A DNA stretch of 64,000 nt from Chrysomallon squamiferum (GCA_012295275.1 CM022666.1:9827002-9891001), one strand, 5' to 3'; positions 46,415-59,784 are shown, counted from the first letter of the stretch. Made by a program: numbers and translations. Notes: generated from the sequence alone by a model not told the origin.

Positions 46415-47765
46415 CTATCAGGTACATATCTGTATACTGACGTACCAGCTACATGTATCTGTGTACTGACGTACCAGGTACATATCTGTGTACTGACGTA
46501 TCAGGTACATATATCTGTGTACTGACAGATCAGGTACATGGCTGTGTGCTTACGTATCAGGTACATATATCTGTGTACTTACGTATCAGGTACATATATC
46601 TGTGTACTGATAGATCAGGTACATGGCTGTGTACGTACGTGTCAGGTACATATATCTGTGTACTGATAGATCAGGTACATGGCTGTGTACGTACGTATCA
46701 GGTACATATATCTGTGTACTGATAGATCAGGTACATGGCTGTGTACGTACGTATCAGTTACATATATCTGTGTACTGATAGATCAGGTACATGGCTGTGT
46801 ACTGATAGATCAGGTACATGGCTGTGTACGTACGTATCAGGTACATATATCTGTGTACTGATAGATCAGGTACATGGCTGTGTACGTACGTATCAGGTAC
46901 ATATATCTGTGTACTGATAGATCAGGTACATGACTGTGTACGTACGTATCAGGTACATATATCTGTGTACTGATAGATCAGGTGCATGACTGTGTACGTA
47001 CGTATCAGGTACATATATCTGTGTACTGATAGATCAGGTACATGACTGTGTACTGACGTATCAGGTAGAGATATATCTGTGTACTGACAGATCAGGTACA
47101 TGGCTGTGTACGTATGTATCAGGTACATATATCTCTGTACTGACAGATCAGGTACATGGCTGTGTACTGACGTATCAGGTACATATATCTGTGTACTGAC
47201 AGATCAGGTACATGGCTGTGTACTGACGTATCAGGTACATATATCTGTTTACTGACAGATCAGGTACATGGCTGTGTACGTACGTATCAGGTACATATAT
47301 GTGTACTGACAAATCAGGTACATGGCTGTGTACTGACAGATCAGGTACATGGCTGTGTACGTATGTATCAGGTACATACATCTGTGTACTTACGTATCAG
47401 GTACATATATCTGTGTACTGACAGATCAGGTACATGACTGTGTACTGACGTATCAGGTACATAGCTGTATACTGACGTATCAGGTACATATATCTCTGTA
47501 CTGACGTATCAGGTACATAGCTGTATACTGACGTATCAGGTACATATACATGTGTAATTACGTATCAGGTACGTATATCTGTGTACATCGAATCAGTTAC
47601 ACATATGTGTATTGACGTATCAGGTAAGCATCAGCGTACTGACATTTCATGAAGACATCATAGTATTGACGTATCTGACACATTTTGTGTTTTGACGTAT
47701 CAGGCACACATCTGTTTCTTGAAATATCATACACACATCTGTCTATTGACGTATGTGGTAACACG
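46415..47765. repeat. 1.35-kb satellite with alternating 28-bp monomers (56-bp dimer)
   Basis: Monomer A is close to GTATCAGGTACATATATCTG then TGTACTGA; monomer B is close to TAGATCAGGTACATGGCTGT then GTACGTAC. In the centre they alternate strictly as a 56-bp dimer, and both ends decay into diverged single units (47580-47765). It is rich in GTAC and ACGT palindromes. Tyr/Cys/Val-rich frames through it are artefacts, since 28 is not a multiple of 3. Confidence 0.96.
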
Positions 47766-48299
47766 TATCGTGTATTGTGTTGTATTAGCTAGTTATCTGT
47801 TATGTTGTTATTTCAACCGTTCTGATAATGTGCTTTTTTTTTTTTTAACAAAACGAAGTGGATAATTCTGGCAAACAGCTTCAACGATTATTGCCCACTG
47901 TGTGACCTTTTTACTTTGTAAATGAATCTTTCTCTCAGTGATTATTAAATCATGTACAAGTGTTCCTAGTGTTAATAAGATTAACGAACAGAGAGACGTT
48001 AAAATCCATAAACCACACCAGCCACACACTAACAACGTTATTCTACACGTTTAAAAATCAGCACCGCCCAGACTAATCACGTTAAGGCGAACGCTAAAAA
48101 TTAGTACCGCCCGAATTAATCAATTTATTGTCAAGTGAGAAAATCATCAGCTTCTTTATTTTCTCGTATTGTCAGAAAATTTTACTTTTGTAAAACCAGA
48201 TCAATAGTATTGTGAAATTTATGGTACTGGGTGCGAAAAAAAGAAGAAAAAAAAGAAAGAATGAAAAAAGAGGTGTTTAGTAATCTCTATTAATGCTAC

Positions 48300-48605
48300 G
48301 TATTGTATGTGTAACATGTAAAACTATGTGACTGTGTTAGATGAACAGTGTATATATGTAAAATATAGAACTATGTGACTGTATTCGTTGTACAGTATAG
48401 TGTAACATATAAAACTATGTGATTGTGTTAGTTGTACGGTATATATGTAAAATACAGAGCTATGTGATTGTGTTGATTGTACACGACATGTGTAAACTAG
48501 AGAAGTATGTGATTGTGTTAGTTGTATAGATTGTACACGACGTGTAAAATAGAGAAGTATGTGATTGTGTTAGTTGTATAGATTGTACAGTGTATGTAAA
48601 ATATA
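48300..48605. repeat. Minisatellite, about 6 units of 50-60 bp
   Basis: Units read TATGTGATTGTGTTAGTTGT followed by a variable ATAGATTGTACA and TGTAAAATAGAGA segment. Confidence 0.85.
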
Positions 48606-50040
48606 GTTATATAGTAACTCTAATGTTGAGTATATATGAAGAGAAGAATTTATGTAGACTTATAAACTCTGTCATTCCGCCTGTTTGTTCACATTCATGA
48701 AGCAAATTACTTCATTTTATTTTCTTATAACTAGGAAACCAATCATATATAGAATTACGAGTTTTTATTTTGTTATGTCGTTATTATTTACGTATCCTGA
48801 AGGCGCACGAAGACTACAAATTCCTACGAAAAGGTGATGCGCACCAGTACTTTTTGTGTCAAAAATTGATTTTACTGATATTGCACTTTGCAAGGAGTTT
48901 CACATTCCTGTTAACACTCTCACAACCATTTAGCAATCCCAAGACAGATATTTTTTTTCTTACTCAATCTTTTCACAGCGTCACCGAAACTGTCTAATGA
49001 CGTTGTTAGAAAATATCGTGTTGCCGGATTTGACTCGAAATCGTTATACGTTACTTAGCTTGCGAATGTATTAATCCTACTTTTAAAACGGTATAGAAAA
49101 GAAAAGAAAATTGATTTCATCACCATTTTTTTATACTGAAAAAGAAGATGATAAATTAACTAGATATGTGAAATTAAAACTAAGAGATACGGGCTAAAGG
49201 AAAATGAGAGACAGAGAGTCTCATGTATGTATGTATGTGTTCAGATAAGCAATATTCGGGAACGCATGGGCACAGGAGGACAAAATCCAATCACAACCTC
49301 TAAAACCCCGTTAGATGCCGTTAGAGACTCGAACGTATGGTACCCATTCGATCTACGTATATATGTATATTATGTACGTATGTACATATAGTTGGACAGA
49401 AGGATGGATGGATGGATGTGTATATGTGTGTGTGTATACGTATGTATGAAGGTATGCACGTATAGATGGTCAGATGGATATTTGTGTTAGCACGTATGTA
49501 TATATGTTTGTGTGTTTATACGTACGTATGTATTATGTGTGTGTACGTTTGTATGTATATATGTGTGTATTTGTGCGTGTAAAACGTTAGTGTAAAGGAT
49601 GAAAAGTTAATTGTGTTACCAAAGTCGGGAGATAAAAGATTTTTCTGACATCAAGTGACACGCAATTAATCACAATATACATTGTCCTTTTAATGCACTG
49701 GCCTAGTTCTATCATATATTCTTTTGACAATAACAACAATAGCAGCAAGAACAACAGTAATAGTGATAACAACAACAATAACAATAATTATAGTAGAAGC
49801 AGTCGTTGTTGACTGATGTTAATGACTGATTACGGTGATCATAATAACAATGATAATGACGGTGATGATGATGATGATGAAATCACAAAGATAGGTGTAT
49901 GTACACGAAGTGTTGGTATCTATTATAAGATATAAACTGTAAAAACAAATTATAAAATATTCAACACGTTCTGGTAAATAATTCATCTGAGAAAACTAAT
50001 TAATTCTTCCTATATCAATTCGTTAATATGGACAGGTTTT
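48606..50040. other. Spacer with GTAT-type repeats, no gene seen
   Basis: TATG/GTAT tetramer-rich DNA at 49222-49580 and AAC/AAT triplets at 49730-49890. A 75-residue frame at 48770-48997 has no recognisable domain. Confidence 0.55.
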
Positions 50041-50078
50041 ACAACACCAATAACAATAACAATAACAATAACAATAAC

Positions 50079-50133
<55 letters not shown>

Positions 50134-50150
50134 TAATAATAATAACAAAA
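50041..50150. repeat. (AACAAT)n(AAT)n microsatellite
   Basis: Pure triplet tract giving poly-Asn, poly-Ile or poly-Leu frames. Confidence 0.95.
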
Positions 50151-50219
50151 AACACTGAAAACAGTGAGAATGATGCAGTACTGGCGGCAGTAGGAGTAAA
50201 AGTAGTGATTGTCTGGTAT

Positions 50220-50560
50220 GGTGTTACTAGTAGTAGCAGTAGTAGCAACAGCAGCAGTAGTTGAATAATAGTAATGAGAGTGGGTTATGGTAGTAATAGC
50301 CGCTGTAGTAGTAGTTACAGTAGTAGTATTAATAATAGTAGTAGAAGTAGCAGAAACAGTAGCAATAATAGTAACAGTAGTAGTAGTAGTAGTAGTATAA
50401 GTAGTAGAAGCTGTAGCAGTAGCATTAGCTGTAGCAGTAGTAATAATGGGTGTGTCAAGGAATAGCAATTGTTGTAGCAGTAGAGATAATAAAAGTAGTA
50501 GTTGTGCTGCAAGACGGCGTAACATTTGTGGTTGTAGTGGTAGTAGTAACAGCAGCGATG
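50220..50560. repeat. Degenerate (AGT/AGC)n triplet tract
   Basis: About 340 bp of GTA/GTAGCA-type triplets. Both-strand frames of 60-200 residues (Ser-, Thr- or Leu-rich) are compositional. Confidence 0.9.
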
Positions 50561-51428
50561 ATGGTGTGTGGTGGAAAAAGAAAGCTAACACCACTACGTT
50601 GTTGTATTGTATACCGTTCATCTGACTGGTACGCTTTTGTTTCAGTTTCGAACAAGGTTAACATTATCGTCAGCGGACACTGATTTGCAATCTGAGGATA
50701 TATTCATTTTAAATTTTCTGTGAGTTATCTTTGACACAGTTTTAATAATTACAGTTCTTTATCACACTTTACTCAACGTCAGTGTAGCTGCAGCGGCATG
50801 GGAAGTTCCATGAACGATAAAAACTGTAATTAGTCTTCCACGGCGTGGTCGCTGACGTCGCGTTGTCAGACTGCTTCAAGTGGTCGCACCGTTCATTAGA
50901 TCAGTATAATTATCTGATCCAGTAACCCGACTCATTAATTTGGAAATTAGCTCAGAATTGTTTTGTTCAGTCGTTGTCACCATTCGGCATCGTTCAGCAT
51001 TTCTGAAATTGATTCAGATTTTACACCTTACCTCACGAGTTATGAACCTGCAGCCAACAGGTTATAAACTTAACGTTAAACCTGACTATTTCAAAACAGT
51101 TAAAATTAAACATATAAACCAGTTTAGTACTCAGATTATATTTGATAACAGCCAAAAAATAAAAATAAAAATAAAAAATGTTGACTATCACGTGGGCTGA
51201 CTTGAAACAATAAAATAAACGTAGTAGTACGTGTAATCTGTGACATAGATACCAGACACGTGACATATGAAACTTTACTTACTGTGTAGCAGTTTTTGAC
51301 AAGTGGAACGAGATAAACTGTATATTGTGCAATCACACTCAAGTGGAAAATATCAGAACAATCTATATTCCGTACGTGAAAATTTAAAAAAGTGAAAAAG
51401 CAACAAATAAATAAAAATAATAAGCAAA

Positions 51429-51463
<35 letters not shown>

Positions 51464-52180
51464 ATTATAAAAACTACATATATTATATTTAGCCAAATAT
51501 CAACGAACTATCTAACAAACACTAAAGTGAAAAAAGAAATAGATCCACGAAAACGTGACAACAGCATCTAAAGATAAAAACAACATCTTCAACATTGCAA
51601 GGATAAAAACAACATCTTCAACGTTGCATAGATTAAACACGAAAACGAGAATAAAAATAAATAAATATAACAAAAACAACAGATGAAAGATTGTATTTAA
51701 AAAAACACCCCCAAAACAACAGAGTATTAAAACAATGAAACAAACATAAAAACAGCAAAACAAAGAAAATAAACAAAAATAATATATTCTATAAAGAGAA
51801 GAAAAACATCAGTAGAAATATGTTCTACAAAAGAACTAGAAGATCTATAAAAACACAACAGAATAAACCAACTCACCATCAACAACAAAAACAGTAAAAA
51901 AAAACAACACCCAAAACCCGGAAGATATTTAATTAGCTTTATGATTATTTTTAATGTTTGTTTCCTTCGATCTGCACACTGTTTGTTACTATCATTTTTT
52001 ATTATTAATAAAATAATATTATTAAAGACTTAACTACTGCTTCCAGAAATTTACCTTAAAAATGACAAACATTATTATTAATGCTGATTTCGATAACCTT
52101 ATTGTGCTTCTTTTTCAACATATTTCAAACAACTCCATATAAAATTTTGTATACATAACACGAACATAATAATTATATAG
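50561..52180. other. Spacer, no gene seen; one GC-richer patch
   Basis: 50775-50940 has higher GC (GCAGCGGCATGGGAAG, CGTCGCGTTGTCAGACTG) without an open frame. AAAT tetramers lie at 51418-51465 and a two-copy 32-bp duplication at 51570-51634. Confidence 0.5.
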
Positions 52181-52312
52181 TTTACTAACAATTTTACACT
52201 AAAACGTTAACAATTTTGCTCTAAAACGTTAACAATTGTCCACGAATCACAAATATTAACAATTTTACACAAAAATACTAACAGTTGTACATCAAAAGAC
52301 TAACAAGTAGCG
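52180..52312. repeat. Short minisatellite, about 5 units
   Basis: Units of about 25-28 bp, ACTAACAATTTTACACWAAA with changes. Confidence 0.75.
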
Positions 52313-52664
52313 GGTGGAAGAGACGATTTTTCGATCCAGTCGAACTTCGATAAAGAGAAATTGTTTGTTTCTTCTCCGTGTAAATCGAATTTCCGTTTAA
52401 ATTTCGTCTGAAACAGAGATTCCATTTCAGCTCAGTCTCTGACTTAATCGAGTTCTTGTAATTTAAAAAAAAAAAAAAAAAAAAGTCAATGGTCGCTTTG
52501 ATTACAAATAAAGAAAAAAATTAAGACGAAGTAAAAGATGAAAATAGAATGAAAGAAGTTAATGATATAAATTTTCTGAGTGCTAATGTTGTAATAACAG
52601 TACTTGTATTCAGTTCGTTAACAGTATTATATATATTATTTTCTGTTTCAAGACAATCGCTTCA

Positions 52665-52695
<31 letters not shown>

Positions 52696-52894
52696 AGAAA
52701 ACAGTGAGTTGGTCTGCATCGCGCCTTTAATTAACGTGATCGTCAGTCAGTACACTACTTAAAACAAACACTGTAGGTAATGACTTTTTAATGAAAACCG
52801 TTAATTGCAGTCTGCTTCCTTCAACCCAAACACGAAATGTGTCATCAATCAGAACCAACCTCAGTTTATTTACAAAACAGATTTCTACTAGTGT

Positions 52895-53095
52895 AAAAAA
52901 ATCTACTTACCTACACATATAAATATCTACCTGCCTATACATATTAATATCTACTTACCTACTCATATAAATATCTACTTATCTACCTACTCAAATTAAT
53001 ATCTACCTGCCTAAACATATAAATATCTATTTACCTACCCATATAAATAGCTACCTATTTATACATATAAATATCTGCTTACCTTCCTATGTAAA
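52895..53095. repeat. Minisatellite, about 7 units
   Basis: Units of 26-34 bp, CATATAAATATCTACTTACC TACC with changes. Confidence 0.85.
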
Positions 53096-53099
53096 TATG

Positions 53100-53810
53100 G
53101 TGATTGAAAAAAGAACTAAACTTCACAGAGAAAAACAGTCAGAGCTGATAAAGAATGTTAATTATGACAGTGTTGATGTTGATAAAGAGAGCTATCATGG
53201 CAGAGCACACGTTTGCACACTACACTTACATCACAATATAAAAGAACAACGTACACAGACGTGAACTACCTTTGTGACTCTTCACTGTCTCATTAGTAAC
53301 GATATAAATAACGCCATTTTGACTCTAAATTACATATTTGTGTTTGTAAAAGAAACCATAATGCAGGATGGCACATGCTAATGTAAACTATTACCGTATT
53401 ACGAACGAAAAACCTGATCTGTAACAAAGAAGGAGTATAGTTTGTCAAACTGTCATCTCCAGAGTTTAAAAGATGTCTCTGTTCATTAGCTTCGGAAATG
53501 TTCAACAAATACATTTATACTTCTCGACTTTTCTTCCAACTGTTTCTCTCCAGACGAAGCAGAAAGCACGAAAAGATTTGTCTAGTTATTCTAATTGTTT
53601 TTCTCCATTAAATCTCAACTGAGACGGAAAATCGCTAATTTTCTACAATAACGAGAAAACGTGAAGCCACGTTAGATGAGCATCAGACCTTTTTACAGGC
53701 AGCCGTTTTAGAAAGTGCATCTGTGAGAAAATAGAGTTTCACTTTCAGCACAATATGACAATTATTTTTATAATACAGATATAATTATTTATGTGTGTGT
53801 GTTTGTATGT
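53100..53810. other. Spacer, no gene seen
   Basis: Moderately complex sequence with only short, unsupported frames. Confidence 0.5.
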
Positions 53811-53812
53811 GC

Positions 53813-53814
<2 letters not shown>

Positions 53815-53887
<73 letters not shown>
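53815..53887. repeat. (GA)n microsatellite
   Basis: About 70 bp of uninterrupted GA. Confidence 0.97.
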
Positions 53888-53888
<1 letters not shown>

Positions 53889-54217
53889 TGAGTAAATGGA
53901 AAATAAGTTCGTATTTTGTATTTTGGAGACTGAAACTAAAATAAAATTACTAAAACAACAATTATTATGATATCTTCCTTCAGGTAAAAGTAGAATGTGT
54001 AACGTATGGTAACTATACTATGCTATACACGGTAACAGCTGACTTTACACTGACTGTCAACAGCAGATTAAGAGAGAAAACAAGTTGACTGTATACTCGC
54101 GTGAGCGCAGATTTCAGGTGAATGAAACATTAATGCTTCAGATTAATGTTCGAACGTTCAATAAAAGAAATCGTTTTTACCATCAAAATATTTCTTGTTA
54201 TCTTGTTCCGTCTTTTT

Positions 54218-54219
<2 letters not shown>

Positions 54220-54294
<75 letters not shown>

Positions 54295-54317
54295 GTCTCT
54301 GTCTCTGTCTCTGTCTC

Positions 54318-54413
<96 letters not shown>
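54220..54413. repeat. (CT)n microsatellite with (CTGTCT)n core
   Basis: About 195 bp of CT interrupted centrally by CTGTCT hexamers. All long Ser/Leu and Arg/Glu frames across it are artefacts. Confidence 0.97.
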
Positions 54414-54415
<2 letters not shown>

Positions 54416-54624
54416 GTTTCAAAGAACGCGTTATATGAACGCATTATAACCAATAACAAGACTGCCCTCTCGAATTACTATCAGATAACAATTCAGAATA
54501 ATATGGTAATACTAATGTTTATATTGCTAAAATAACAATTAGTATTTTAGTTTTCACAGTAACATTAACTCAGAGTAAGATGATAGTATGTAATAATTAT
54601 ATTTACATTACGCACAGCCTGAAA

Positions 54625-54835
54625 GAGTAGCAATATTAATAGTAATGGTTCAAGTAGTACTAATAATGCGGCAGTCACAGTAGTATTTTCCAGTAGTAGT
54701 AGTAGTAGTAGTAATATTAGCTGTTATAGTAATACTTCTAGTTGTAGCAGCAAAAGAAGCAGCAGTAGCAGTAGTAACTGTAGAAACAGTAGTCGTAATA
54801 GTAATAGTAACAGTAGTAGCGGAAAAGAAGAAAAA
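54625..54835. repeat. Degenerate (AGT)n triplet tract
   Basis: GTA/GTAGCA triplets with a purer AGT run at 54691-54713. Confidence 0.88.
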
Positions 54836-55159
54836 CTAATATAAAAACATTATGAACAATAAATAAAATAAATAAATAAAAACGAAACACAAAGTTAATG
54901 AGAAAATAAAGTACAAGCTGGGAAGTCTTCTCACACTGTTTCGAATCTGATGTTGACACAGAAAAGACATTTTCATTTAAACACTTTCCCCAGTCACTTG
55001 TAATATGTTGGTCAGCCTGTATCGGGGGACTGGAGTCTGTGATCTGGGTTAGACGATCTCTGTGCGTGTCGTTAGTTTAGATGAAAGGAAACTGCACATT
55101 TCGGATTTGGGTATGAACGTGACGTATAATACAATAAGAAATTCTAATATCTCGGGTAA

Positions 55160-55375
55160 TTTGAACACAATAAAATAAAAATCGTAGGAACTCGGGATAT
55201 TTAAGTGAATAAAGGTGACTAGATTTAAGAATCACAATATCTTTAATGAAGACAAAGGTGACTTATGATATAAAGAAGGACTGTATCTCAAACGAAGATA
55301 CAGGTGATATATGATGTAAGAACGAGAGGATCTCAAGTGACGATGACGGTGATAGCTGAGAAAAAAGACACAGAC
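55160..55375. repeat. Degenerate minisatellite, about 4 units of 50-60 bp
   Basis: Units share ATCTCAARYGAAGAYRMAGGTGA followed by TATGATRTAAGAA-like sequence. Confidence 0.65.
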
Positions 55376-56880
55376 AGTCTCAGTTTATTGACCGAGGCAG
55401 AGAAAACTTGGCACGTTTAGTTACAGAGAATTGTGAAAAATCTATAAACAGAAATATTGACCCTAACTGTATAAGTAAGCTGAATGAAATCAGAATTAAA
55501 TTTGATTATATATATTATCTCATACACACAAACACGAACATATATATTCACAAAACCTTTATTGAAATAAACAGTTGTAAATGAACGGAAAATTGATAAA
55601 GGCTATTAAATTAAAATGTTCACATCTGAACAATCATTTAATTTACGTAATGGATTTTTCTATTTCTGTAATGAATAGGTAATCCATGATTTTAAGAAAT
55701 GAACTAATTAATATTATCATAAATGAAACCATATTAATAAATAAATTTAAAAAAAAATAATACTTTGAAATGAGACAAGAAAGAAATGCACAATAGGAAT
55801 GAAAGAAGAAAGGATGAATTTCAGTCATTTATCAGTTATGACAGTTGAAGACAAAATGTCAGCGAGCATCACATCTGAGATTCTAATATTTAAAAAAATA
55901 AAAAATAAAAAATAAATTATAAAAGATGCGTATTGTGTGCTAATAGACAATTTTAATTTAATAATTACATGGATGATATTTTTATGTTTCTAGTTTGCAA
56001 AAGTAGCACACAGACAGACAGACAAATTTAAATATGTATATACATACATACCCGTATATACATGTACACATATACATTATTATATGACATGTCATGTATA
56101 CTACAGTCAGTATGTATAATGTATATTTTGTATGAGGTTTGCCAGTCACTGAATACGGATCACGACTTGAGAACAAATATGGATACGTGCAGTTACAAGC
56201 AGGAAGACGTGAAAAATCTCCACGTGAAGAGGAACACGAAACCAGGAACATTTATAAAATATTTTCAATTACTAGTTCATTAAAAACAATTTTAGCTGCA
56301 ACAGAAGGAAAAAAGAATGTTGTATTATGTTTCAGCTGGAATACATTTTGTACGCAGAAGCAAAAGGAAAGCAAATAATTAAGATGAGTTTGTCGATCCT
56401 GCACTGTTGAACTACGATGAAATACAAACAACAATTTTACATTTCTCAGTATTGTCTGTTGAAGTCTATATTAGTTTTACAATGTGTCTATTAAAATTTA
56501 CATTCGTTTTACAATGTCCATGAAAAAAAGCTGTGTTTTACTATATCTGTTTTTAAAATCTATGTTTCTTGGGTTTTTTCGTACCTAAAAAAGACAAAAT
56601 AACTGAAGGCTAGTATTAATGAGGTTATTTTCTCTCGGATGTCAAAACTGGCGTTAATAATAACTTCTGAGCGAGGGCAGTAAATGATGGGGGGAGGGTT
56701 AGATATTAAGCTTGCAGGCAAAAGCTTTTCAAACTACATTAATGTGAAATTCATAAAACGACAGAGAGGTAACAACAGTATCAATTTGTTCCATTCTTAC
56801 AAGTTCCAGTCTTCATGTTCTCTTCAACATTTTTTAATTTAATTTTTTTTTTCTAAAGTTCTCTCATCGTTTTTTTTCTT
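55376..56880. other. Spacer; one exon-like patch at 56136-56250
   Basis: The patch starts after TTTGCCAG and reads VTEYGSRLENKYGYVQLQAG then a charged RREKSPREEEHETR stretch. It is hydrophilic and of higher GC, but there is no strong donor and no known match. 56435-56565 holds three diverged 45-bp units. Confidence 0.35.
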
Positions 56881-57049
56881 TTCTATTATGACAGTGAGAA
56901 GAGTAAATAACATAGCGTGTGAAGAATTTTTAAACGTGTCCTTGGAAACAGCGATTCTTTCCTCCAACAACAGGAAGCATGTATTTGATGGTGATCATAC
57001 CACTTTATTCATTACTTTATATACTCAAAACCCTTTCGCAACGTCTTCA

Positions 57050-57200
57050 TCACAATCGTCATTAGCAGAAGTAGTAGTAGTAGTTGGTGTAATAGCTGTT
57101 GTTGTTGATATGACAGTAGTAACAGTTGTAGTAATAGTAATTGTTGTTGTAGTAGTAATTGTTGTTGTAGTAGTAATAGTAACCGTTGTTGTGGTCCATG
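57050..57200. repeat. Degenerate (GTA/GTT)n triplet tract
   Basis: Val-rich on plus, Thr-rich on minus. Compositional only. Confidence 0.88.
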
Positions 57201-57389
57201 ACAAAAAAGGCATCATAACATTTTAAAAAGGCACTATTGAAAATTTACACACGGTTCATATGGACCATAATATAACTAACGTTGGTAGACGTATTCTACA
57301 GTATTCTATACAAAGACAGAAACATATATAAAAAAAAAAAAAAAAAAAAACACTAAATAAATTTGTAAAAAACCTAAAAATTCTAAATA

Positions 57390-57445
57390 AAAGGGGGGAT
57401 GTCCGGAGACTTTGGATTCCCCCCTCTGGATCCGCCACAGGATAT
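57390..57445 (-). mobile_element. Transposon-end-like GGCGGATCCAGAGGGG segment
   Basis: On the minus strand it reads TGTGGCGGATCCAGAGGGGG then GAATCCAAAG and TCCGGACATCCCCCC, forming a G-run/C-run hairpin. I recall GGCGGATCCAG(A)GGGG as a recurrent end of non-autonomous DNA elements in many invertebrates. Family not assigned. Confidence 0.4.
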
Positions 57446-57514
57446 AAGCATGATCATATTCGTATAGATACACACATGTACAAGCACACATACACAGATA
57501 CGCGTAAAAATATA

Positions 57515-57515
<1 letters not shown>

Positions 57516-57547
<32 letters not shown>
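57516..57547. repeat. (TA)n microsatellite
   Basis: About 30 bp of TA. Further TG repeats lie at 57770-57800 and an ATAAT-type run at 57817-57846. Confidence 0.9.
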
Positions 57548-57552
<5 letters not shown>

Positions 57553-57956
57553 GTACGTGAGTTTTGCGTGTACGCGTGTCTATGTAAGTATAAAATAATG
57601 AGCAGATAAATGTCTGAAAGTTTGCTATTTTATTTATATAATTAAAAATTTACAAACTAAAATTCTTGTTTGCGATAATCATATCAGAAAATTACATAGG
57701 AAACTATAAAATACACATAAGAAGGTAAGCGGGTAACTAAAATTTTCAAGAGTGATTTAAAACCAAAGTGTGTGTGTGTGTGTGAGTTGAGTGTGTGTGT
57801 GTGATTGTGTGTCTAACATAATATAATATAATATAATATAATATAATGTACATATACAATATTAAAACATTAAAAGCAATACTAAGTGTGCATGTCTGTG
57901 TGTGTGTCTGTGTGTTTAAGTAATTAAAAAATTAAACAGATAAAAGGTTTTCTTAC

Positions 57957-58205
57957 CTCGACGTGTCGGCGTGCTGCTCGTGTTAAGTGTGCTAAATCAA
58001 TGACTGATCGCGTTCAGTCTCTGTCCCGGCTTTGATAACGCAGTGAAACTTCGCAGCACTTCCTGTCTCGCGTTATGATTCTTACTTTATGATTATTATT
58101 ATTATTACTCAATTAGTCAGTTGTTCTTCGCACATGCGCACTGACGAGAAAATTATTCCCCCGTGGTGAGAGAGAATTGCTCCGGTCTTCTAGTTCGGGC
58201 GACTG
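57957..58205 (-). promoter_or_regulatory. Candidate promoter and non-coding first exon
   Basis: On the minus strand a strong donor (GTCGAG then GTAAGA, exon edge 57957) ends a CpG-rich stretch unlike its surroundings. About 170 bp upstream is CAGTGCGCATGTGCGAAG, which contains an NRF1-like TGCGCATGTGCG. No ATG opens a long frame. The gene it would serve lies to the left; the GPCR at 39-40 kb, whose CDS exon begins with an acceptor, is the nearest minus-strand candidate, needing a 17-kb intron. Confidence 0.45.
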
Positions 58206-58834
58206 AACGATTTTTAAAGTTATTTTTATAGAATCAGCAGAAACAAAGTGTTATTATTAGGTGAAATAAAATGTTAATAGTTTTCTATCTGTTTGAGTTT
58301 TCTGTATATCTTTGTCAAACACTTCTTCTTCCTTCCTTTATTTATTTATTATTATTTTATTTATTTATTTGTTTATTGTAATGCATAAATCGTTTATTCT
58401 TATAAATGCGTATATAAATGTTGTTTTTAAAGTAAATTAGTCAAAAAAAATTCCAAATTTAATGCTTACTTCTAAATTTGTTATATTCAGAATTTGTAAA
58501 AAAAATGTTTACTAGTATTTTTTTTTTTTTTTAATTATTAGTATTTTTAAATCTATTTTTTCCAGTCGAGTTTTAATGAATAAAGAGGTATAACAGGAAA
58601 AGACATGATTTTAAAAACATATGGTGCCGACTTGATTGTAGTGACGTCATCGTGCATAGAGCAAACATTTCTCAAAACGTTGTCCGAAAAAGTACAGATA
58701 TTAATATACAGTGTACGTAATGACGTCAATAATAATAATAATAATAATAAAAACTCCAAAATACGATATATGTGTGTGTGTGTGTGTATGTATGTGTATG
58801 TATGTGTAAAACACATATAACTCATACACAACGC

Positions 58835-58840
<6 letters not shown>
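58206..58840. other. Spacer with two CRE palindromes
   Basis: TGACGTCA at 58642-58649 and 58721-58728, in a higher-complexity patch 58555-58730. Otherwise ATTT tetramers, T-runs and TG repeats (58768-58805). Confidence 0.5.

Positions 58841-58927
<87 letters not shown>
58840..58927. repeat. (GA)n(GACA)n microsatellite
   Basis: About 62 bp of GA followed by six GACA tetramers. Confidence 0.97.
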
Positions 58928-59239
58928 GAGAATGCTTTCGTAACGCCAGCCTGTTATAGTTTAAGAGTAATTTACAAGATGCTGTCAATGTTTTCCACTC
59001 TCGTCTGATCACTATAAAAAAAGTATAAGGATATTTCACATTTAATAACAGTTAATATTAAATGACAGGTTGAAAAGCTGATACTCGCTCAAGTGTAAAT
59101 ATTTTATTTTACTGACTGGTTTAATCGCTGCAGAAGACGAAGGTATTTACGATGTTCTAGAGCAGTGTTATTTTTCTTGTTATTATTTCTAAAAGTAAAA
59201 GCGTGGGGATAACAGAAACTCAACATCAACGATAACTAT

Positions 59240-59620
59240 ATTAACTGTAATAGTAGCAGTAGTAGTAGTAGTAGAGTAGTAGTTGTAGTAATAGTAGTAG
59301 CAGCAGTAGCAGTAGTAGTAGTAGCAGTAGTAGTAGTTGTAGTAGCAGCAGTAGTTGTGTATATTGTTGTTGTTGTACTAATAATAATGATTATAGTAAT
59401 GATAACAATAATAACAATATAATAAACAGTAATTATAATAACAGTAATAATAATAAATATAATAATAATCATAATAACAAGAGTAATTAAAATAATAATA
59501 ACAACAACAATAATAACGACAATAACAGTAATAATAACAACAACGACAACAATAATCGCAGTAATAATAACAATAACAACAATATTAACAATAATATCAA
59601 TGACAGTAATAATAATTTAA
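59240..59620. repeat. Degenerate triplet tract (AGT then AAT/AAC)n
   Basis: AGT-type triplets to about 59360, then AAT/AAC triplets. No gene. Confidence 0.9.
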
Positions 59621-59784
59621 GAGATTGGAGCCAGACAAAAAAAACACTTAACGGTGATGGCAGTATTTACGTGCACACAACAATTACTATAAATAATAGA
59701 AAATACTTGTGGCGTGTCGCTGTAATCACTGATTGCGTGACACACACAATTATTCGCTGGGAGAGCACAGCGCAGAGCGGTGAC

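Noticed and set aside
46453-47381. Possible repeat protein or CRISPR-like array in the satellite
   Set aside because: Units are contiguous 28-bp monomers without unique spacers. The period is not a multiple of three and frames open on both strands only because units lack stops in some phases.
48770-48997. 75-residue frame as a small gene
   Set aside because: Hydrophobic/Phe-rich with no recognisable motif, no splice context and no poly(A) signal placement.
50010-50621. 203-residue minus-strand frame
   Set aside because: Thr/Ile-rich product of degenerate triplet repeats, with overlapping open frames on both strands.
54085-54535. Long Ser/Leu and Arg/Glu frames
   Set aside because: They are translations of a (CT)n/(GA)n microsatellite in all phases.
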